Origin: Effrenium voratum
Taxonomy: Eukaryota; Sar; Dinophyceae; Suessiales; Symbiodiniaceae
Direction of reading: 5' to 3'
Length of the DNA: 64,000 bases
Assembly (NCBI GenBank): GCA_963377175.1
Contig: CAUJNA010003733.1
Coordinates: forward strand, 352,001 to 416,000
The notes beneath the pieces are model-generated. The model was not told the DNA's origin, ran no database searches, and saw only the letters and a program-made list of their open reading frames with translations. How positions within the stretch are numbered: the stretch's first letter is position 1; every line of letters begins with the position of its first letter. The position numbers and the translations under genes are program-made. Positions 31,371 through 43,300 of the stretch are shown one piece after another.

Positions 31371-34300
31371 GTTGCTCGACCTGGAACCTTTTGACGCAGG
31401 GCTGTGGGGAATGACCACTTCTGTGATACATCAGAAAGGGCTTCCCAAAGACTATTTTCTTCATATAAAGGGAGATTCCCTTGTATCACAGAAGTGGGGA
31501 GAAACCCCTTGATCCCACAACCCTGTTTTGACCGCTTGGAGAATGACGGTTGATTCAGGGAAACTGTGAAAGATCTGAGCACGGTACTCCTGATTCGAAG
31601 TTATTCTGACCAAACAGATTGAAGTAAATCGCAGCCTTCTTCGATGCTTTTCGGGAATGACGGTTTTCCTGCTACTGAACAGTTCAACATGTTCTTTGTT
31701 TTTGTTTGGGTTTGTTGAGCCATACTACATATGTCCATATATATATATATAGTCTATAGTGTGTATATGTATATAAATCTGTATACATAAATACAGAGAG
31801 AGATGTGCTGAACTTTTTGTAGGAGGAATCCCCCCCCAGGTATGACGTTCATTGAGCTGTACTGCTCCTTCATCTTGGCATGTCAGAGTCTTGGCGCGCG
31901 ACTTAGGCCGTGCCTTTTGGATGGCCCCTTGCGCCCTCACCCCCTTTTGACCAAGCTAAGACTTTCAATGGAATAATGTTAACCCCGGATTAATAAACCC
32001 AGGGTTGATTAATAGGGGGCGTAATAGGACGGGTTTATTAATCCTGGGTCAACACCCTCAAAGATGGGCAGATCCTCGAGTCTGGCAACAGTCTGGAACT
32101 GTGTCCAGCCAGACTGGTTACTCCCCAAGCCAAGGGGAGGGGTCCCCAAAAGGAGGTTCCTCTAAACATGGTCTTAGGGGTTCCTTGATTGCAAGGAAGT
32201 ATGGCTCTGTGGGGGAAGCCATTTCTACCAAGGTCATGTATGCCAAGGGCGTTTAGGCGGTGAATGTAGGCACATATCAATAGGCACACCTTAAGTGGAT
32301 GGAGCTGGTCCTAGTGCGTGTGCTTTCTTGTGTTGTGTGCACAGATGACTTCAGGATGGTATAGATGTCTGGTGGTGTTATTTACTCTCTTGCCAAAAAG
32401 CCACGCAAGTGGCCTTTGCACTCTTTCCCCGAAGGGAAAGTCGTCTTCCAAAACCCGATGGGCTGCCATGATTGTTGGAAGGGCAAGTCTGCAACTCTGA
32501 GAGTCCAAGTTGACCGACGTATCGACTTGGCCATCGTTGTGAGGGCCTGCCTTGTTGACGCTTGGCAGCGGCACGACCGTCGGTACAGGTCTTTAGCTGT
32601 GATGTGTTTGGTGAAGCCCTGGTTGCCCTTACATGGAACTTGACTGGAGGTTCCTGGTTGGTTGGTTGGTTGGTTGGTTGTTTGGTTGTTTGGTTCTTTG
32701 CTTGGTTTGTTTGGTTGTTTGGTTGTCTGGTTGTTTGGTTGTTTGGTTTGGTTTGGTTGCTTGGTTGGTTGGTTGGTCGGTTGGTGCATTGTGTCAATTC
32801 GGGTCGCGAGCTCTATGGAAGACCACGTGCCTCCAGTCCGAGGCCTAACACTGGGGGGGTCAATGCTGAGGTGTTTCTTGTGCCAGGCTTTCGGTGGGTG
32901 GGGGTTTGTATGGTTTTGTATGTTTCCCTGGAAATATTGACGGATCCAATTCTCTGACTCCTTGTGGTTTCTCCGTTGTTTACATGTGTCGTGCACTTCA
33001 TGTCTAGGGGCGTGTGGACCTCTGGGCATATTTCTCTCGCACCATGCGCTTCGAGGAGATATGCCCAGTCCCAGTCCGGAGACCCGACTCAGCCGCTGCC
33101 TTTTGCCGTGATGACCTCCGGTGATACCCACGAGCCGACCGTCGAGATGTTCCAAAGACACGCGGCTTGGCGCCGTCAGCCGTCCGAGCGCCGCATCAAT
33201 TGATGGGGGGGGAGTCGTTTTTGCGCGCAGCCCCTTGTTGGTGGTAAGGAGAACCAAAAGGACAACTGCCACTTTAGAAACATAATCTGGACATGCGCCT
33301 TGTGCTTGGGGGCAGAAGCTGAGGGGTGGAATTCAGGACAACATGTCGCACCTCAAGAGAAAAACCAAGTGACACTCAACACTGCAATTTACCGTTGGTT
33401 TACAGGATGAACCCCGGCCAACTCTTGTCTGATGTTTTGGCGGGCAGCGTACGCTGCTGGCCAGCCTTTTTTGGTTCCATCTGGCTTGCTCTCCTCAAAT
33501 TAATCTGGAACCCACCCAAGGGAGTCCCTCCAAAGGAGATTCCTCTAAAAAAAGTGCTTGTTTAGTCCATGTCAACCTGTGAGTAGATCGTTGGGCAAAA
33601 TACTGTGGATAGACGAAATCCTGATTCGCCTGCAAATACCAACAAACAATGGTTTCAACCATGGTTTTAATCCGTGGTGCGAAATGGATTTCGCAACCAT
33701 CAACACTCGTACCGCCCCTCTGCCATCCAGCCCCTGCCCCCCCTTCCCCGCGATCGAGTTGCTGAGGACTACTTTGGCTTGAGATCTGACCAGGCGCCGA
33801 GTTGAGCCTCGCTGGGTTTTCGTTTGGTTGGCTTCGGTTTCACCAGTTTTTGAAAGGGGGTCCACCAGGAAAACCATAGCTTGGGTTAAACTAACCAAAA
33901 AAGGGGCTCCCTCAAAAACGACTTGCATATCTCTTTGGACCGAAAAGCGTCGTTATGGGCCACCTGAGAGACTCCCAACAAACGGTTCGAGTCCGGGCCT
34001 GTTTCACCGAAACATGCAGCGAGGTATCGGCATTCCTGGCTGTGACCAGAAGGTATGATATGGTGGTTGCTTTAATGGTAGCCTTCTCTAATCGGTTCAA
34101 AGGAAGACCAAAAGGAAACTTGTGATTCTGGTGGCCGCATTCCTGATAATGAAGAAGGTGACTGGGGAATGTCGAATGCATGGAGGCCATCTCCCTTCCT
34201 GGTAAAGTGGTGAACTTCTTGTCGTTTCCGCTTGCATTTTTTGGGATGAGCAGTGGAGCACTTGATTTGCTCCTAATCATACCGTGGGAAATGGGTGTAA

Positions 34301-37300
34301 AACCCAGCTGGAACGCCTTGAACGGGACAAGCCATGTGGAATCCCACTTGAGAAGGGTGATCTTCCCACATTGTCACCAATTTGATTCACGGCAGTCGGT
34401 GGCCAGTTTCTTTTTCTGCTTGAGGGTTTACAAGATGGTGTCCAATTCTTGCCAACTACGAGGGCAACTGGATTCAGTTTGGCAAGCATTTAAGGGTATT
34501 AGATCACACAGGCAAGTAAGAGCTTCCCAATGTCATGCATTTTTGTATTTTGTTTTGTGTGTGTGTGTGTTGTGTTAGGGTACCCCTTTGTGGGTGTTGC
34601 TTTAAAGGAAACCGACAGGAAACCACCCATTTTGCTGTGGGGGTTCCCCTTTGACACAAAGCCCTTTCATGTTCTCAGCCCTTAAAAGGGCTCACCCTTG
34701 GTTTCAACCCTGGGCTGTCTAAGCTTCTCTCAGGCCACTCAACCGCTGAATTGCTGCAGACCGGGGCATGTGGCCATTGAACAAGTCGGGGCGTGATGCT
34801 GGCTTGTGACTTTTGGATGCCCGGCATTGTTTTTCTTTGTTCTTCTTTTTAAGGAGGAACCCATGTCACACCAAGAGGGTCGGGGGCTTGCTTGTTTGCG
34901 CTTAGCCAGCGACCCCGTTCAGTGGATCTCACCCTTACCCATTTGATCGGCTAGTTTGATTAGACATACAAGGTTGTGTTTTTTTTGGGGATAGTGTTAT
35001 GCCCCATCTACCAAGGAAGCCCGAATCTACGTTACTAAAAGGACACATGCCCTTGCCGCCTTTTCTTTGTTTGGTCCCCCAGAATCTCGGGGTCGTTTTT
35101 TTTGTTTCGGAGCAGCTTTGGACGAGCGCTTTGGTTCCGGAGCGCCTCGGATCTGATGCCCCGATGCCGAGGTGCACTTCCTGCGCCAGGAGAAGGTCCC
35201 TGCGCTGTTGGATGTGGAGGCGCGCATCGCGGCCAAGGAGACGTCCTGAGCTAAGCGAGCGGGGAGGGCCGGAGGAGACGAGGCCGCGTCAGGAAAATTG
35301 GTTTCTGGACTTTGTTGAGACTCTGTTTTCAGACTCTGTTTCCTGACTCGCCCCTCCCGCCAAGATGTTGGCTCATTAAATAGCGGACCCTCAAGTTCGC
35401 AGAAATCGTGGTGGAGAAACTGGGGGCATTGGGGGATACTATTGGGATGCCTCAATCTTTCAAGCCACATTTCAGCCACTGTTTACAGAGCCTCCTTTTG
35501 GCTTCGCGGGCCTTTCAAGGGCTTCGGCTGGTCGGAAAAGCACCGGATTTTGTTCCATGGACGTGGGTGCTGGATGAGGTTCCGTTAACATATCCGTGTG
35601 TGCTTGTTTGGGGGGGAAATGAGGGGATCCACTGGGTTGTTTTTTCCTAAAACAAAAACGATAAACTGGCTAATGGTTGAGAAAACAAATGGTTTGACCG
35701 TTTATCCTTTTTTTTGGTGCGTCTCTGTTGAGAGTACCCTTTGTTTGTCTTTGTTTTGTTCAAAGGACAAACAAACAAAGACCGCTTGTGGGCGCTCTCA
35801 TTTGAAGAGGGAAGCTGAGTGCGAATTGTGCCCTTCGTGGGTGATGAGTGCGGCTCAATAATCACTCCCAGACAATCGAACATGAAAAGCAAAAAATGCG
35901 CCGAGGTGCATGATCACTTTCAATACCTTTAGATGACCATGATTAACTTGTCCCATTTGGCGGTTTAAATATCAGCATTTGTTTTTAGCGGTTCTACCAA
36001 TGCTTATCCCATGTTTTCGGAACCTCAACCCCAACCTGGACAATCGAAACTTGGGCATTGGCTTCGGCAGGACGGGCTCATCGAAACCAAGCCACATGGG
36101 CATGGCAGCTCGGCGGAGGCGCTTATGAAATGGTTGCGAAATCCGCGAGTCTCTCACCACGGAAGGAAGCCGTGGTTGAAACCACAACGTTTGTATCGTT
36201 TTGTGGCATTTGCAGGGAATCGAATCGGAAACCAGGGCTTTAGGTGCTAATGGATTTCGTCCGGTGCACAGTATGATTTTGTTGTTCCCATACTTGTTGA
36301 TGTGTCGTGCTTACGTGCTTGAGTTGGTGTATTTGTTGTGCCCTGTTCCCAGCTGTGAGCTTTATTCACATTCATTCTGGACCGCAAAACGCGCCCATGT
36401 TCCGCCTGAAGCAAAGGCAGCGGCAGGTCACTGGAATGGATTTGATGTACCAGTCCCAAGCCTGTCACGGACTCCTAGGCGATGGCACATGCAAACCTTG
36501 GCTGATTTTGCCCCAACGGGCGCATGGCGCATGGGGTTTTTATGATTTGGATCCTTGATTTGGCCCGCAATGGGCAGATTTGACATACCCCTGAGACCCG
36601 GAAAAATGGAAAGTCCCTTTAATCCCGATACCTTCCCACTCGCACGACCATTTTCCTCGAAAAGGCACCTCATAGCAACGTGGGCGGGTAGGAACCTAAA
36701 GGAAACGCAACGGGGATGGATATTTGTTTGATTTTGCAGACAAGTCCCAAAGTTCCTACCAGCGAGCCCAAGGTGATGTGCACAGCTTGCTGCACCAGCA
36801 CGGATTGTCCAAGCGATGGGCGGAAGAAGGGCGTCAGTGGCTCTTCGTCTTTCAGGATGGGTTGCAAACATGTCAACCATCCCTGTGGATGCACAAGCTC
36901 CACTTCGCAAAAGTTGTTAGGTGCTGTGTCCCAGAATTCATAGGGTTTCGTCCATCTCAAGTGGTGCAGGAATTTGCCATCCACGGTATGAGTGGTTTCC
37001 CTTAACATCGACCAAGAGGGGTTAGTTTCTCTCCACGGAGCCCGGGAAGCCAATAGGAAGTTGTTCAATCAATATCGTTGGGTGAACGACAGCGCAATGC
37101 CGCAGAAGAGCCACAATCAAAACCCCGGCAAGTGAAGATTACTAAGGGACTCTCCCAGCCTTTTTTTTTTTGCAAGGCCGCCTTGCTAGCTCCTTACATT
37201 CGGGGTTGACCATTTTGGTACCGGCGGAAATTATTTCGCTTAAGAGGTGCCCACAAACTGTGAACTCCGCAGGACACCAACCCCTTGACCTTCCGGATCC

Positions 37301-40300
37301 TCTGTGCTGACTGGCTGAACATTCGCTGGGCCAATTCAAGCGAGAACATGCGAGCGAAAGCGAATGATGAGGGTCCAAACTTGGAGAATTCCTTGTTTTG
37401 GTTTGATGAAGTCTATTGATCTGCCAATATACAATTCAGTTGCCCAGTGGAACTCGTTGTTGGCTTTTACTTTGTTGGTGGCTTTTGCTTGGACCTGGAA
37501 CTCAAACACCGAGAAGTTTGGTTCTGAGCCCCAAGAACGATGATGATGTTTTTGAGCTTTGCTCAGCCATGTGCTTCACCCACTGAACAGTGGGTCATGG
37601 TTGTGCGAAGCGGCTCTTAGTAACTCACTTCCTTGGGAAGGCCATTTCAGTGGCGAACAAACAAAATGTGGCTACTTTTTCTGACCAATCCACTGGTTCG
37701 GAAGTTTTCAGTGACAGTTTGCATCTGGTTGGTTCAGATGCGGCATCATGGATGTTCATAGAGCGCCACAGAATTCCCCACCCAAATGATGTCCGCGCAA
37801 TGAACATTCACACTCATGGGGGCTGGGGGAAAGGGAGGGGAGGGGAGCCCAAATAAGACCTTAAGCCCTGAATAAGGCCTTATTTCGGGTTTTTTGGGGC
37901 TCCCTCCCCCCTCCCCTCCCCCCCCCCCCAGCCCCCATGACACACCCATGGGCTTCGCTCCAGGCTTTCTTAGGGGTCTCCGTGAAGAATGACTACGTCA
38001 TGAATTCCGTGGCGATTCCCAGGCAACGAAGCCCTGGAGTGGGTTCGCCACACCAAAAAGGAGCCCCGGTTCCGTATAGGTCTCATGCTTAGGGTCCTTC
38101 TTTTTGGCAACTTTCAACCAACCAACAATGGCAGCCAGTTCTGGGGGTGGGTATTTCTTTGTCAGAACGGCAAATAGGGCATCCGGTACTGGGATCACTA
38201 TTTTGACTGTTCCTGGCAACTGAGATTGTTCCCTTTAAGCTACCACTTGGGGCGGGGGGGGGGTGACTTTGATGGTGAAATAGTATCACCAGCAGTTGCT
38301 TGTTCCGATTTCCAGATTTCTGGGTACGTTGAGAAGGCTGCCTGGGGAGAGCATCGGCGGCATTTGCAAGCTGGTGGACTCGGCTGGCAGCGGCCTCACC
38401 TTGAATCTCAGCTGAGTTCTTTGACAAGGTCCCCCTGCTCGGGGCCCTTTCTCGCCCGTTTCTTTTTTGGTTGGGAGGGTTCCCCTACTAAAATAGACCA
38501 GAAAAAAAGTTGGTGCCCTTTTTCTAACCTGTCTACTGGAGGACCTAGTTGACAACAGCTGACAGCAACGGATTTGGTCTCTGCCCAGATAGGTTCCTGA
38601 GTGGCTTTGAGCAGCTTTCAAGGAGGGGTTCGGAGAGTTCTAGGGTGTTTCGGAAACCAAGATTTCCCCTGTCGCAAAGGAATGTGGAGTACAATCAGCT
38701 GGATCCCCTGCTGAAGGAGACACCCGCTGGAGGCGACAAAGCAGACGACTCTGGCTTTTCACCTTACCCGGGCAACATCAACGCGCCTTGGCCGTTGCAA
38801 CGAAGCATGTTAAGATTACTTGGCTCCATGTCAAAAAGACACTCTTGGGCACGGTTTGAAAAGGAAACCAAGAAGGCGCCAGCCCCTTGAAGAGTCGCTA
38901 GTTTTGACACGCACACACACACACAAACTTTTGTGCTCGTATCTTGTTTCGTCCACAAGGCCAACGAGCAAAGCAACATCTGCTGACTTGGACGGCCGAG
39001 GTGCTGCTGTTCAGAATACCGCAGTACGCACAGTGTTTGGAGCAGACGGGCGGAGTGGTGCCTGAGTTCATCAATCCCAAGTGGGCGGATGCAGAGACTC
39101 GCTTGGCCAAAGCGGATCAACCTTTTGGCCTTCTGGTTTTTCCGCTGTTTGCTTTCAGCCAACGTCCCCAAGGTTGAGCTTGTATGTAGATCCAGTAAAA
39201 CCGTTAGGAGAAGACTTAGCAAATCTTACTTTTGGACATAGGAACAACTACTTAGCTTACTTGGGGAGGTCTCACTTCATGTTTTTGTTTGCTTTTTTGG
39301 GCGGGAACCGTTTTTTGTTTTTGTTTTTCTTATACTAGCCCCGGCTCAGGGCTTGACCCCAGCTGGGAGGCTGGTTTGTAGGTTGGTTGGTTAGTTGGTT
39401 GGGCCAAGGAGAAGACCAAGTTCAAGTCCTCCACTCGCTTGGAGTGCTTGATGCAGGACTTCCCACGGCTCTGCCGGCCGGAGGATAAGGCGGCTCTTCC
39501 CATCTCTGGTTTCAACACCTGGGGTGTCTCTTTTACTTTGGTGCATTTTGCTTGGATGTTAGAACTACCTTTTTGCCAACTCATGGGTTTTGCATTAAAC
39601 CACTTTACCAGAGGAGCAGAAAGCAACCAAGTTTTTTTGAGGGTACCTTGTTCACTTTGGTTTGAGGGGACATCAGCACAATCCATGGGGGTGGCAGACA
39701 ACTTTGAGACAACCCCATTTGTTGGGGAAAGCGTGTGGGCCAGCGAAACCGAAGGCCAGAAATGGCCTGGCCGCAGGGTTCGTAGTCCACTCACTCGGCT
39801 GAAGCAAGCCCCAGGAAGCTGAAGCTACAGTTTTAGGCGGAAGACATGGTGCGGAGATCCGCGCTGCATCGGCGTTTCACCGGTTGAAACGCCCTGCGAC
39901 CCATTTACTTTCAGGGACGGTGACACAAAAAAAAGCAGCCAGGTTGGACAAGCGCACGCCAATGGACTGCACTTTGGCTGGCCAATACGGGCTTTTCGAC
40001 TTTCAGGGCCACTAATCAAAAGGCAGGAAACAACAGCATTTCTGTTTGCGGGGGTTTGGGCTTGGTCAGCTGATAAACAGACTCCGGTGCAAGCACATGT
40101 TGCCTCGGAACCGCCGGAACCTTGGTTCTTGTAGAGGATAGATGGGGAAAGGGCAGCCTCAAGCACCCAGACACACACACACAAATACAGGGAAGCGGGC
40201 TTCGCGTCCAGGTCGGCATGACGCAACTGGATCGCTGGATTGCCAAGACCAGCGTTAAGAACAACCTCGCAGACGCGCGGAAGAAGCAGCCGCCGGAGTG

Positions 40301-43300
40301 TGCCTTTTCCGCGGAGACGGACATCTACGCCTGCAACACCCGACTGCTTCAGCGACTCGGCGCGAGGTTTTGGTCGGTTTGCTTCAGACGCGGTTGCGGG
40401 TTCCCGAACATGGGCAACTCTTGACGGGCAAGCTTCACCTCGGGGTTCGAAGGAGATTGTGAGTCAACGTGAGACTCTCATGGTTGCAGTTCCCAGGGAT
40501 TTTGAAGAGCCAGTGATATTCAACAGGAGTTGGCAGGGATGGGGCCAACAATGTTTAAGCCAAGGAATTTCTCGAAGATTTGGAGCCACTGAAATGCAAA
40601 CGGAGTTGGCAGGGAAAGCCTCCCGACTCAAGAGAAAGCTTGCCTTGGAACCGAACCGTTCCGTTTGCAGAAGCTACAGGATACGGCTGACGCCCTGATC
40701 TCGGATTTCTTTGGTCTCTTGTGTCTGTCGAAGTCTGATTCCTCACGTTCCGAGTTCATGGACTTTATACTTCTGGGAAGCCATGTTAGTGGCATACAGC
40801 AAGTTTGGACAAAGTTTGCGCTTTTTCGGGGCCATGCACTCGGGAAGTGAGATTTTGTTTGAGGTTTGGAGACTCGAGTTCGTACCATCATCAAGCTGGA
40901 CTCCAGTTTCAAGCGTTCTATCAAAAGCAAGCTTCATCTTCTCTTGGACTGATTTGCCGCTAGTGTCAACCAGTACTTGGTCGACTCGTCATGTTCAGGT
41001 TATCCCACTCAGTACTCTAGCATGTGGAGAACTTGGCATTTTGCGTTTACAAGGGCATTTTTCATACATCGGGAAAGCATCATCATGTGGAGGGGATCCA
41101 ATTTCTAAATTTGCTCTCAGTGCGTCAGTGCGTCCAGCACCGAAATCGCCCACCGAAGGATCGTGCTACCACATTGATCCTGTTCTGTGGGTGCGTGCTG
41201 GTGTCTTTCAGGTCAATCCCAGGCTTTCTTTTTCAAGAGCTCCGATTTGTTTTTTCCCCGAATGGCTGAGCCCAAGAGGAAGCCCCTGTGGCCGAGAAGC
41301 TGAGAAGAGAAATCTGGGCAAATGGGGCACGGGTTTCGAGTGCCCGCCAAAATGAATCTCACTTTCAGTTGGCCCGACAGGGGATGTTTAACACCACCAA
41401 CCAAACGGAATATCTTGCGAACCCTGTAGTTGCTCGGGTCAAAGCCTCGGTTCTGAGGCTTGCCGGCGATGTGGAGGTGGAGACACCTTCGGAGACTACT
41501 TTCCTGGGCATCACCGCTAATCTGGGGGCTCAGAGATTCGATCGAAGTTGGAGCACCCAACCCTTTTCTCACTCCCTGAGTGCCTGGACGTTAAACTTTT
41601 TGGTGGTAAATAAAAAAAGCATAGACTTATTTTAGACAATCCACTTGGGAAGTGAGCTTTGGCAATAAATGCGTGGCCGCCCCCCCTCCCACCCCCCCCT
41701 CCCCTCAAAATGAAGAATATACTCCAGACTTAAATTGCAGAAGACGAACGGTTCAGTAAAGGTTCCGTATTGGTTTAGTATCGGTATAGTATTCGTTCTA
41801 AAGTGTCCCCTGCGATTGGGGTCGCACGGAAATGTGCTGGCGAATCGGTCTAGTATTGGCTGGTGCTTATTGAGTAATTTGACCAACCGCAGACAAGGGA
41901 AAGTGATTGGGTTCCATTTGCCGGCAATGTGATTGTTAGAAGCTTGTAGACATGGGTAAGATTGATCAATCCATTTTGGTAGAACCAACACTTCATGGTT
42001 TGCGGGCGCTGCTCAAGTGGGGGGCCTCAGGTCATCCGATGCAAAGGACTGCCCGTGTATGTCCTTTGCCCATCAGAGACCATCCGAAGAAGGCCCCCGG
42101 CACGCAAAAGCAGGTTCAACATGGCCAGGTACAGGTGAATTGAAAGTAGGTGGCACACTTCCTTTGCTTTCTCAACTCACGAAATGACCATCCTCATCCA
42201 CTTTCACCTTGGGGTACTTGGTCTTACTAGAGGCTCGAAGGTGCGCGGAGCCAAATAGGCGAGGAGTCAAAAAGGGGACTGCTTGTTTGTCCTTTCGCAA
42301 GATAGGTTAAGATTTCCTTTGGTGCCCTCAAGGAGCAAGAATGTGTGTCCGGAAGCCAAACGGAAACCAACTGAGTCCTAGTTGGAGACGAATCCACAGA
42401 GATACCAATCCCAGCTCGTAAGTTGATCCCGAAAGAAAGTCCTTTTTACCAAAGAGGCCGTACGATAGGGTAATTCGCACACGGTCGTTTAAGCAGAAAG
42501 AGGCCTACTTAGAAAGCTGCTCTTGTTTTGCATTACGGTCCTGGAGGCACGTTCCTTCCATACGCACCAGCGCTTGTGATGCACTTACCACCCTACACCC
42601 CAGAAAACAGAAGGATTTGGGAGAGCGGGTAACGGGACCCCTGGAATTCCATTTACGATTCCATGTTCTTCATTTTGAGAAAACAAGCCGCCTCCCCCTT
42701 GAAGTACGGGATTCCCTAGCTAGGCCAAGTGAACCAACCACATCCATCCACAAGACCCTGGTAAAATCGATTGAAGCACGCGGTGTCCAACATTTATCCC
42801 CTGCAATATGTCGTACGCACCGAGGGCTTTGATCACCCTTCTGCCAGCTGAGGATTGTCCTTCAGCCCAGCTTTGCAATCTCTCTGGAGCAGCTGAAAAG
42901 CAAGATCCGAGGGAAGACGCTCGCAGTAAATTACACACGCTATCATCCAACGGCGGGTAGATTGGTCCTGGTAACCGCTTTTTAACGGCATAAAAAGGAA
43001 GCCACGAAGCCGGTTAATGTGTCTTGTAGTTTTGGCAGCTACCACTAGGGCATTTTGACTAAGCACCGATTGAGCGGGCCACGTTTGCCGGTGGGAGGGT
43101 TGCAGTTGGGTGAGAGTGCCTGGCACAGTTTCCCCATTTTTGCTTGCCCGACTTAAAGGGCATTGTGCCATCTCCTTGCACCCTGGTGTAAATTGGGAGT
43201 ATGGTGAGGCTCATATTTGTGCGTTGACCATATAGGTGTCCTTTTTTGGTTGATTTGGTCGAAACATAGAGGGCCCTGGTTTACCTAGAGGTTCAGTCAA

